From Algimonas ampicilliniresistens (lineage in GTDB: Bacteria; Pseudomonadota; Alphaproteobacteria; Caulobacterales; Maricaulaceae), in the NCBI RefSeq assembly GCF_030159955.1, contig NZ_BSNK01000001.1:186001-250000 (forward strand): 64,000 nt of DNA, given 5' to 3'. Every line of letters starts with the position of its first letter. Within the stretch, counting starts at the first letter, position 1. Made by a program: the position numbers and the translations under genes. This document shows positions 44,482-51,645 of the stretch, in pieces. The notes under the pieces were generated by a model that worked only from the letters and a program-made list of their open reading frames with translations, searched no databases and was not told the origin of the DNA.

Positions 44482-45873
44482 CTATTGAGGTTTAGCATAA
44501 ACTGCGTTCAGTAGCTCTTGGAAGTAGCTTCGAACGTCACCCTCAAAGACCTGAGTCATCAACACGCCCGTGGTCTCAGTTTCCTCATCGATCCAGAAAT
44601 AGGTAGAGGCAGCGCCCGCCCAAAACAGACCGCATTGCGGAAAGACCGTGCCGTCATGTGTTTCGCTTTCCCGGACTGCAAAGCCGAGCCCGAAGCCACG
44701 CTTGTCGAGAAACGCATCTTGCGCTTTCGCGGTTGCAGGAAGTTGATCCCGGCTCGCTTCGGCCCAAATTTCGGGAGAGACCAAACGCGGCGATCCATTT
44801 ATAAGTGCGTTGGTGAAAGCGAGGTAATCATCCGCATCCGCGACCATGCCTGCGCCGCCAAATTCAAAGTCGGGTGTCTTTGTGTAGATGCCATCGCGAT
44901 AGGGATCGACCCGATAGGGGGTCTGTGGCTTAAGGTCATCAATCGGTGTTGTGTAATCGATCGAGCTCCTCGCGGGGGTTTGCGATGGGACTATATAGGC
45001 GCTGGTAAAGTCGTCTTGGCGTTCCGGGTCTATGATGAAACTCGAATCCGTCATGCCAGTGGGGATGAAAATATTCTCGTCTAAATAATCGCTGAGCGAC
45101 TGGCCCGACACTGTTGCGACGACCGCACCGAGAACATCTGTCGAATTTCCATAGGTAAACTGTTGACCCGGATCATGTTTCAACGGGGCCATCGAAATCC
45201 GCTCCGCAAACATCTCATTCCCAACAACTGGGTCCATGCCATTCGTGGGTGCATCGGACACGCCCGGTCCAGCAGGTACGCCTAGCTTCGCATAGATGGC
45301 GGCAATCGGATCGGTCTTGGCACCCGTCCGGTAAGTAAGGCCCGTCGTATGCCGCATCAGATCACGAATCGTGGGCGCCCGGCTGGGGGGGCGTGTCGCG
45401 GCTCCAGTCTCGTCTGTTGCGACTTTGATGTCAGCAAAGGCGGGGAGATAGCGACTGATCGGTGCGTCGAGCTCTAGTTGGCCTTTGTCTACTAGCTGTA
45501 AGGCCGCGATGGTCGTGACCGCTTTGGTCATCGAATAAATGCGAAACAGCGAGTCCGTCTGCATCGGTTTTTGGTCTTCAAGATCGGCGAAACCATACGC
45601 CTTTTTCAAAACAATTTCGCCCTTTTGTGTAATCTGCACAACGGCTCCGGGGGCGATGCCTCGATCCATCATATGTGCCATTAAGCCATCGATCTTCGTC
45701 TCAAATTCATTATCAAACTGTGCCGTTTCATAAGGCGCGCTGACCTGACAGGCACTGGCATCTGCGACGGTGGACTGTTGGTCTGTGCCGGCCGTCGGCG
45801 TGTGTTCGCATCCGATCACTGAGAAGGCAGAAATGGCGAGCGCCGCCGTCGTCACTTTAAGAGAAGTCTTCAT
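44482..45873 (-). CDS. Class C beta-lactamase-like serine hydrolase, lipoprotein
   Basis: A 463-residue serine hydrolase of the beta-lactamase/transpeptidase fold (EstB-like esterases). The signal peptide ends in SAFSVIGC (Cys22), so it is a lipoprotein. Catalytic motifs are Ser114-x-x-Lys117 in YSMTKAVTT and YGN in QFTYGNSTDVLG, and the fold continues to the usual KTP/HxG-equivalent region (ECGLFWAGAASTYFWIDEE context). Class C-type antibiotic resistance is not implied, because esterases and peptidases share these motifs. The start ATG at 45873 overlaps the stop of the preceding alpha/beta-hydrolase gene as ATGA, so the two are coupled. The ORF can be extended to 46047 only through a region that reads as the other gene. 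Confidence 0.85.
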   Translation of the reverse strand: MKTSLKVTTAALAISAFSVIGCEHTPTAGTDQQSTVADASACQVSAPYETAQFDNEFETKIDGLMAHMMDRGIAPGAVVQITQKGEIVLKKAYGFADLEDQKPMQTDSLFRIYSMTKAVTTIAALQLVDKGQLELDAPISRYLPAFADIKVATDETGAATRPPSRAPTIRDLMRHTTGLTYRTGAKTDPIAAIYAKLGVPAGPGVSDAPTNGMDPVVGNEMFAERISMAPLKHDPGQQFTYGNSTDVLGAVVATVSGQSLSDYLDENIFIPTGMTDSSFIIDPERQDDFTSAYIVPSQTPARSSIDYTTPIDDLKPQTPYRVDPYRDGIYTKTPDFEFGGAGMVADADDYLAFTNALINGSPRLVSPEIWAEASRDQLPATAKAQDAFLDKRGFGLGFAVRESETHDGTVFPQCGLFWAGAASTYFWIDEETETTGVLMTQVFEGDVRSYFQELLNAVYAKPQ

Positions 45874-46943
45874 GGTGTCGTCTCCAATGTCCCTAAGAAT
45901 GTTCGGATCGCCGAATTGGCGAGTTCCGGTTGTTCCATGGATGTCCAATGCCCGATGCCGGGTAGGCGAGCGATCTGCAAGTTTGTCTCGGTCACGAGCA
46001 GACTGTCGATGATCTCTGGAAGGAATATTCCGTCCGCTTCGCCCCAAATGAATAGGGCGGGAATTTCGAGTCTGGCATCAGCGGAGGGCCATTGCGACCC
46101 ATCATCGATTTCATCCCAAGGTGGGATATTGGCGCGGTACCAATTCATGCCGCCATGCACCGCCTCAGCCCGTCCGACAGAGGCGTGGAACAGCTCGATC
46201 TCGCGCGCAGACAACTCTCCGGTAGCCGCTAATTTGGCATAAGATTGTTCCGCGACAGTTTTGGCAATTCCGTTGGCCTCAATGGCATCTAACGTGATCG
46301 CCCGAAACCGCTGCATATAGTCGGATATCGCTTGTTGCTCAGGGGATGCAGCCAATTGGGCGAGCAGATTGTTGAGCGGTGGGGCGCTCATACCGATGAC
46401 TCCGCGCAAGCGATCCGGGCGCCACTGTGCATAGGCAAAGGAGAGCGGCGCGCCCCAATCATGTCCGATCAGAACAAAGCGTTCACCGGGGGACAGAGCT
46501 TCGGCGAGCCGGTCGAGCTGTGCGGCTAAGGCCTTCACCGTGTAGGCGTCTGATGCTTCCGGTTTGGATGACAGACCTGCACCGAGGCCATCAACAGCGA
46601 TAACCCGATAGTCTGACGCTAAGAACTCAATCTGGTCGTGCCAACTGAACCAGTAAGAGGGAAACCCATGATAGAGCAGGATGAGGGGACCGTCGCCAGC
46701 CTCGACAAAATGAATGCGATGCTCACCGTCTTGGAACCAGCCTTCCCGATAATCCAATCGCGCGTCGGACGTAGACTCGGCATAGGAAATCGTCGGGTCG
46801 ACGATGTCAGTTTCCGCGGAATAGGTGATTGTGGGAGAGGAGTTAGGGCCAGCACAAGCGACCAAGAAGACCGCCGCTGATACGAAACAAGAGCGGGCCA
46901 AAATGGCGATCAATCGATGTCGAGTCTTCCGACTTGCTTTCAA
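45870..46943 (-). CDS. Alpha/beta-hydrolase (epoxide hydrolase/dehalogenase-like), lipoprotein
   Basis: A protein of about 357 residues with a lipoprotein signal (LIAILARSCFVSAAVFLVACAG). The fold motifs are HGFP (oxyanion hole), nucleophile Asp in GHDWGAP, a cap domain, the acid region ALFIWGEADG and the catalytic His in LPGIGHWTSMEQP. An Asp nucleophile is typical of epoxide hydrolases and haloalkane dehalogenases rather than esterases. Start is uncertain: ATG 46979 overlaps the divergent gene and operator, while TTG 46943 follows AAGGGG and is used here. The gene precedes the serine hydrolase with an ATGA overlap. Lipid anchoring of such an enzyme is unusual and suggests it works on substrate in the periplasm or at the cell surface. 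Confidence 0.85.
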   Translation of the reverse strand: MKASRKTRHRLIAILARSCFVSAAVFLVACAGPNSSPTITYSAETDIVDPTISYAESTSDARLDYREGWFQDGEHRIHFVEAGDGPLILLYHGFPSYWFSWHDQIEFLASDYRVIAVDGLGAGLSSKPEASDAYTVKALAAQLDRLAEALSPGERFVLIGHDWGAPLSFAYAQWRPDRLRGVIGMSAPPLNNLLAQLAASPEQQAISDYMQRFRAITLDAIEANGIAKTVAEQSYAKLAATGELSAREIELFHASVGRAEAVHGGMNWYRANIPPWDEIDDGSQWPSADARLEIPALFIWGEADGIFLPEIIDSLLVTETNLQIARLPGIGHWTSMEQPELANSAIRTFLGTLETTP

Positions 46944-46954
46944 GTAAACACCCC

Positions 46955-46976
46955 TTATTGTAAAATTGGTCAACAA
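46955..46976. promoter_or_regulatory. Dyad operator 2 of the TetR cluster
   Basis: TTATTG (46955-46960) and CAACAA (46971-46976), one mismatch from symmetry, lie 10 bp apart with TAAAATTGGT between. It sits between the divergent alpha/beta-hydrolase and cytochrome-PQQ dehydrogenase genes and would control both. Compared with sites at 44418 and 51479, the arms and TG..AA....GTCAA core are shared. Confidence 0.65.
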
Positions 46977-46989
46977 CATGGCGGGCAGG

Positions 46990-48945
46990 ATGTCAAGAGA
47001 CAGAGCAAAGCGCGAGATGGGGGCTAGATATGGCCTGGATCATTCGGCTGTCCTGTTGACGGGGCTGGGTGTGATCGCCTTATCGTCCTGCAGCTCTGGC
47101 ACCGATGTCTCTATAGATAATCCCGCGCAAATCTCGGGTCCAACAATTGATGAGATGATCCAGGCGGCGATCCAAGCTGACGACGGAGATCATCCAGGTC
47201 GTCAGCTCTATATCGATAATTGCGCGTCTTGTCATGACGGCAGCGGTGTCGAAGCCCCCACCCGAGAAGCGATCAGTCTGCAAGGGAGTGAAGCGATTGT
47301 CCGGTCACTCGCCTTTGGCATCATGCAAGTTCAGGCTGAGCATCTAACGCCGATGGAGCGCCGCCATATTGCCGAATATCTCGGCGACCCAACGGCTGGG
47401 TCCGCAGTCGAGAATGCCCAAGCCAATCGGTGCGAAACCGACTTCAATCCAGGGGACGCGCTCTGGACGCAATGGGGCAGTGATCAGCGCAACACGCGTT
47501 ATGCACCGCATTCAACCTTAAGCGCCGATCAAATCGAGACGCTGGAATTGAAATGGTCCTTCGGTTTTCCGGGGGCCGCACGGGCGCGGTCGCAGCCAGC
47601 CGCGACCAGTACAGCGCTATTCACCGGCTCACAGAGCGGTCTCGTCTATGCGCTCGACCGAGAGACGGGCTGCATTCACTGGACATACCCGGCCAAGGCC
47701 GAAGTTCGGGTCGCGCCGATGATCGAGGTTGATGCGCAGGGCCGCGCTGAGATGCTCTACTTCGGAGATTTTGACGCCAATATTTATGCGCTGAACGCCC
47801 AGACGGGTGAGGCGCTTTGGGTCAGTTCGGTGAAGGACCATCCCGCCGGAACGATAACGGGCTCACCCGTCCTGCATGACGGTCGTCTCTTTGTCCCCAT
47901 GTCGTCGCTCGAAGTGATCGACGCTTACACGCCGGGCTATGAATGCTGCACCTTTCGGGGCGGTATGACGGCAGTTGACGCGACGACGGGGGAAACAATC
48001 TGGCGGATGCATACGGTTGCCGAGCCCCAGGAGCGCGGCGTCAATAGTGTCGGTGCGAAACGCTTCGGGCCATCCGGTGCGCCGATCTGGAATTCCCCAA
48101 CCATCGATGCCAAGCGCGGACTTCTCTATGCTGGAACGGGTGAGAATTATTCCTCACCGGCCAATGATTTGAGCGATGCGATCCTCGCAATTTCAATGGA
48201 GACAGGCGAGATTGTTTGGGCAACCCAGACGATTGAAGGCGATGCGTGGAACGCGGCCTGTGGTCCCTATGGCACGACCGTCAATTGCCCTGAAGAAGAT
48301 GGTCCCGATTTCGATTTTGGCGCGCCGCCGATCCTTACGACTACCGCCGCAGGTCGCGACATTCTGCTGGCCGGGCAGAAGTCCGGCATGATCTACGGGC
48401 TTGATCCCGAAGACGGCGGTAAGATCCTCTGGGACATGCGTAAAGGCAGAGGCGGCTTTAATGGCGGGGTTCATTGGGGCATGGCCACTCACAAGGGCCA
48501 GCTCTTCATCGGTATTGCCGACACGCCGGGTAATCGCTTTGCGGTGGGCGATAATCGCCAAGGTATGCACGTTAAGGACATCACGACGAACGCAACCGTC
48601 TGGAGCGTGATCGAACCCGATAAATGTGACGAGCCGACACATCACTGCCGCACAGCCGTGTCCGCGCCGCCGACTGTCACCGACACAGCCGTCTTCGCCA
48701 GCACGCTCAACGGCATTGTGAAAGCCTATGATATTGAGTCCGGAGACACGCTCTGGTCCTTCGATACGTTGCGTGATTTTCAAACCACCAATGGGGTGAT
48801 GGCTCGGGGTGGGTCGATCGACTCAGCGGGTATTGTGGTCGTTGGCGAGCAGGTGATCACTAATTCCGGCTATGATAAATTTGGTCAAATCCCGGGCAAT
48901 GTGCTGCTGGTTTTCGGACCCGAAGAGGACGTCAAAGGGGAATAG
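46990..48945 (+). CDS. Cytochrome c-PQQ dehydrogenase (polyvinyl-alcohol-dehydrogenase-like), lipoprotein
   Basis: An alcohol- or sugar-oxidising quinoprotein of about 650 residues, periplasmic and lipid-anchored (VIALSSCSSG). The N-terminal cytochrome c domain has CASCH with the heme-binding Cys-Cys-His, and LTPMERRHIAEYLG. The propeller begins WTQWGSDQRNTRYAPHSTL and repeats the W-docking motif (ALDRETGCIHWTYP, ALNAQTGEALWVSS, AVDATTGETIWRM, AISMETGEIVWATQ). An adjacent Cys-Cys pair in YECCTFRGG matches the vicinal disulfide known in PQQ dehydrogenases and polyvinyl alcohol dehydrogenase. Start is uncertain; ATG 46990 is used, others at 46978 and 47017. PQQ synthesis genes are not in this window. 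The substrate is probably a secondary alcohol from the imported compound (inference). Confidence 0.85.
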   Translation: MSRDRAKREMGARYGLDHSAVLLTGLGVIALSSCSSGTDVSIDNPAQISGPTIDEMIQAAIQADDGDHPGRQLYIDNCASCHDGSGVEAPTREAISLQGSEAIVRSLAFGIMQVQAEHLTPMERRHIAEYLGDPTAGSAVENAQANRCETDFNPGDALWTQWGSDQRNTRYAPHSTLSADQIETLELKWSFGFPGAARARSQPAATSTALFTGSQSGLVYALDRETGCIHWTYPAKAEVRVAPMIEVDAQGRAEMLYFGDFDANIYALNAQTGEALWVSSVKDHPAGTITGSPVLHDGRLFVPMSSLEVIDAYTPGYECCTFRGGMTAVDATTGETIWRMHTVAEPQERGVNSVGAKRFGPSGAPIWNSPTIDAKRGLLYAGTGENYSSPANDLSDAILAISMETGEIVWATQTIEGDAWNAACGPYGTTVNCPEEDGPDFDFGAPPILTTTAAGRDILLAGQKSGMIYGLDPEDGGKILWDMRKGRGGFNGGVHWGMATHKGQLFIGIADTPGNRFAVGDNRQGMHVKDITTNATVWSVIEPDKCDEPTHHCRTAVSAPPTVTDTAVFASTLNGIVKAYDIESGDTLWSFDTLRDFQTTNGVMARGGSIDSAGIVVVGEQVITNSGYDKFGQIPGNVLLVFGPEEDVKGE

Positions 48946-48946
48946 A

Positions 48947-49993
48947 ATGAAACATGTAGGAATGTGTTTGATCGCAGCGGCGGCGTTGGTCGCATGCCAG
49001 TCGATTGGCATTGAAACCGACTCACCGAATGTGACTGAGGTAGATCTAGAATCTGGCGTCAAAGGCGTGCGCTTCATCGGCAAGACCGTGTCCGACATCG
49101 ACGAAACCCTAGCCTTTTATCAAGGCGTCGTGCCCTACACTCTGGTCCGTCGGGATCGGGTCGATCCTGCGATGCTTTATCCCTCCCAGTTTATTGCTGG
49201 CGATCACGACGAAATTGAAGTGGCCTTAGTCGACGCTCGTAACGTCTTCGTTCAGCTTGTCGATTTCGATCCGGACGCCCCTTCGGAGCCCTTTATTCGC
49301 CCGGTGAAAGGGCCTGGTTATACGCATATGTGCTTCATCTCACCGGCGTCTGACTCCGCGTTCACGAAGTTCCGGGAGAATGGACTGACTATGGTGACGC
49401 GCGGTGAAGAGCCTGTCGACCTCGGCGGTTACGGGATGCGCTACGCCTATGGGTTGGATCCAAACGGCGCCATGATCGAAACCGAAGTCGCCGACACGCC
49501 GCGACGTGATGGCGGACCATGGGTTGGGCATATTGGCTCGGCCACGCCGGACGCAGACCGGATGAGTGAGTTTTACACCAAAATTCTGGGTTATGGCCCG
49601 CGTCGTCGTGGCGAATATTCTGATCGCCCTCTGATCGATCAAGTGGTCGGGTACGACAATACAGTCGTGCGCAGTTCTTGGTTCGCTGCACGCAATATGG
49701 AAATCGAATTTTGGGAGTATATTAAGCCGCGGACAGAAGCGCGGGATGGGCACGCCATGCTGGACACGCTGGGCTATAATATGATCGCGTATGAGGTTGA
49801 AGATCTGGACGCAGAACGCGCACGTTTGGCGGATGCGACTGTGTTCTCAGACCCAATAATGACACCATTTGGCTGGCGTGTTGCGACAGGTTTGGACCCG
49901 GATGGTAATATCATCGCCCTGCATGAGCGCGTGTCTGCACCAGAGACGGAGTCGATTGACGCCATGCTCTGGATTGACCCCGCGACTTTCTAG
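48947..49993 (+). CDS. VOC-superfamily protein, tandem domains, lipoprotein
   Basis: A 348-residue protein with lipobox LVAC (about Cys17) and two vicinal-oxygen-chelate (glyoxalase/dioxygenase) domains. The first runs from GVRFIGKTVSDIDETLAFYQGV to THMCFISPASDSAF and AMIETEVAD. The second runs from VGHIGSATPDADRMSEFYTKILGYG to NIIALHER. Potential metal ligands are His in GYTHMCF and Glu in MIETEV for the first half, and His in VGHIG, Glu and His for the second. It starts 1 bp after the PQQ dehydrogenase stop, so it belongs to that operon. Known VOC enzymes act as ring-cleaving dioxygenases, lyases or isomerases; this one is not assignable. Lipid anchoring of a VOC protein is odd and repeats the theme of its neighbours. 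Confidence 0.8.
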   Translation: MKHVGMCLIAAAALVACQSIGIETDSPNVTEVDLESGVKGVRFIGKTVSDIDETLAFYQGVVPYTLVRRDRVDPAMLYPSQFIAGDHDEIEVALVDARNVFVQLVDFDPDAPSEPFIRPVKGPGYTHMCFISPASDSAFTKFRENGLTMVTRGEEPVDLGGYGMRYAYGLDPNGAMIETEVADTPRRDGGPWVGHIGSATPDADRMSEFYTKILGYGPRRRGEYSDRPLIDQVVGYDNTVVRSSWFAARNMEIEFWEYIKPRTEARDGHAMLDTLGYNMIAYEVEDLDAERARLADATVFSDPIMTPFGWRVATGLDPDGNIIALHERVSAPETESIDAMLWIDPATF

Positions 49994-50041
49994 GGCATAG
50001 CTGGTAGGTGCAATCCGCCTTCTCATCTTCGAGCTTCTTCC

Positions 50042-50716
50042 ATGTCCTCGACAACACCCGCCAAGCGCCGCCGCTACAGCCCCGAGAAACGTCGGGCGAT
50101 GATCTTGGATCATGCAGCCGAAGTCGTGGCGAGCGAAGGCGTCAGTGCGGCGACGATGGAGCGCATTGCGCGTCAGGCTGACGTTAGCAAATCGCTGATC
50201 TATGCTTATTTCGAAAATGTGACCGAGCTGCTGCGCGAACTGCTGCAGCGTGAACTACGTCGTTTGCGACGCCTACAAGCGCAAGCGGCGGCGACAACCG
50301 AAGATTTCTCCGAGATGGTTCGCGCCGTCACCCATCAATATATTGGTTATATTGCCGAGCGGGGCTTGATCCTGCAGCGCTTACAATCCGAGCCGTCCCT
50401 AGCGGATGGTCGCGACCCAACAGATTATAGTCGCCCGGATGCGGTTCGTTTTGTAGCCAAAGTGGTGTCGGCCAATTTCGATATGCCGATGGACCTCGCG
50501 ATCGCCTGCACTGATATCTCATTCGGTATTCCTGCAGCAGCCGGTCATTTTCTCGAAAGCGAGACGACGGATCCTGCTTGGGTCGAGGACATCACCGTGC
50601 AGATGATCATTGGGTCGATTGAAGGTGTCAGCAACGCTTACAAAGCCGGTCAGCTGGCCAGCGTTGCGTCTGACGAGGACACGCTACATGGGGTGGATGG
50701 TGTGGCCGCCGTCTAG
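50042..50716 (+). CDS. TetR/AcrR-family regulator of the lipoprotein catabolic cluster
   Basis: A 224-residue repressor. The N-terminal helix-turn-helix (KRRAMILDHAAEVVASEGVSAATMERIARQADVSKSLIYAYFENVTELLRELL) is the classic TetR DNA-binding unit. The C-terminal all-helical domain binds the effector. It lies 48 bp after the VOC gene on the same strand. Its 3' end overlaps the convergent SDR gene by 33 bp. A 22-bp dyad recurs in front of the TonB receptor, the hydrolase/PQQ pair and the SDR gene, so this regulator is the best candidate for recognising it. The inducer is unknown. Confidence 0.92.
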   Translation: MSSTTPAKRRRYSPEKRRAMILDHAAEVVASEGVSAATMERIARQADVSKSLIYAYFENVTELLRELLQRELRRLRRLQAQAAATTEDFSEMVRAVTHQYIGYIAERGLILQRLQSEPSLADGRDPTDYSRPDAVRFVAKVVSANFDMPMDLAIACTDISFGIPAAAGHFLESETTDPAWVEDITVQMIIGSIEGVSNAYKAGQLASVASDEDTLHGVDGVAAV

Positions 50717-51442
50717 AACCAGAGTTTGACCTGTCATTAAGTGGCTCTCATCGGACGCCAAGAAGACCGCAATACCTTCCATATCCTCAAGCGTGCCGAT
50801 TTTGCCTGACGCTGAGCGACGACGACAAGCATCCTGAAAAGCCTGCGGCGTATCCAACGACATTTCCGTTTCAATATAGCCGGGCAGAATAGCGTTGACC
50901 TGAATGTCGGCGCGACCCAGTTCGACGGCTAACGACCTGACCAATCCGTTGACCGCAGCCTTTGTCGTTGCATAGCCAGCCGCTCTCGGCGTTCCCATCA
51001 TTGAGGCGACTGAGGATGTCACGATCAGCTTGCCCGGGGCTTTGCGTGACAGCAGGTGCCCCGTCATGGCGCGGAACGTTTTGACGACGCTGTTGAGGTT
51101 GAGATCGACGACACTGTCCCAAGCCTCGTCGCTGAGTTCATGAAGCATGCCCGACGGACCAGAGCCGCCGGCATTGGCGAAACAGACATCGACCTGACCG
51201 AAATGTTCGACCGTGTTTTCGAACGCCGCGCGAACGCTGTCGCTATCGGTCACGTCGCATTCAAACGCGGTCACCTTTGTCCCTAACGGTGACAGAACTG
51301 CGACCGCCGCAGCGTTCTTGTCTGCATTGCGGCCCCAGATCGCGATGTCAGCGCCTGCTTTCGCCAACCCTTTTGACATGGCGAGGCCAAGCCCGCCATT
51401 ACCGCCCGTTACCAGCGCGACTTTTCCACTCAGATCGAACAC
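50684..51442 (-). CDS. Short-chain dehydrogenase/reductase
   Basis: A cytoplasmic SDR of about 252 residues. The cofactor motif is TGGNGGLG, near the N-terminus. FECDVTDSDS follows, and the catalytic set Ser in VTSSVASM, Tyr-x-x-x-Lys in AGYATTKAAVN, then PGYIETEM and VLDGGHTIHPM. The longest frame starts at 51478, but GTG 51442 follows TTGGAGG and gives the canonical N-terminus MFDLSGKVALVTGG, so it is preferred. That places the shared dyad (51479-51500) about 37 bases before the start. The gene ends inside the TetR coding sequence (33-bp convergent overlap). Substrate unknown; in context it may act on an intermediate released by the periplasmic enzymes. Confidence 0.9.
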   Translation of the reverse strand: MFDLSGKVALVTGGNGGLGLAMSKGLAKAGADIAIWGRNADKNAAAVAVLSPLGTKVTAFECDVTDSDSVRAAFENTVEHFGQVDVCFANAGGSGPSGMLHELSDEAWDSVVDLNLNSVVKTFRAMTGHLLSRKAPGKLIVTSSVASMMGTPRAAGYATTKAAVNGLVRSLAVELGRADIQVNAILPGYIETEMSLDTPQAFQDACRRRSASGKIGTLEDMEGIAVFLASDESHLMTGQTLVLDGGHTIHPM

Positions 51443-51478
51443 GGTGCCTCCAATATGGTCCATCGTCGACCGTGACAT

Positions 51479-51500
51479 TAACTGGAAAGATCGTCAATAA
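51479..51500. promoter_or_regulatory. Dyad operator 3 of the TetR cluster
   Basis: TAACTG (51479-51484) and CAATAA (51495-51500) are separated by GAAAGATCGT. The left arm is 4/6 complementary to the right. Aligned to the site at 44418 it shares TGGAA-N3-TCGTCAATAA, with 16 of 19 bases identical over the last part. It precedes the SDR gene on the minus strand. Confidence 0.6.
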
Positions 51501-51645
51501 GGATATTGATGTGAGGGAATTAGTCAATTTTTCGCCAGTTTTTACCTCGTAGGAATAGTTTTCTATCAGTTCCGCATGGTCGGCCTTGTTCGTGCGGGGG
51601 AGAGCCGTCAGTAGCGTCTTTATTGATTTCGAAATGGAGACTTGC

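Noticed and set aside
44482-45873. Annotating the serine hydrolase as an antibiotic-resistance beta-lactamase
   Set aside because: SxxK and YGN motifs are shared with esterases and peptidases of this fold. The catabolic context and lipoprotein signal favour an esterase-like role.
46990-48945. Claiming polyvinyl alcohol degradation
   Set aside because: The cytochrome-PQQ layout and the Cys-Cys pair resemble polyvinyl alcohol dehydrogenase, but the neighbouring hydrolases do not match the known oxidised-PVA hydrolase in catalytic type (Asp nucleophile) and no substrate evidence exists.
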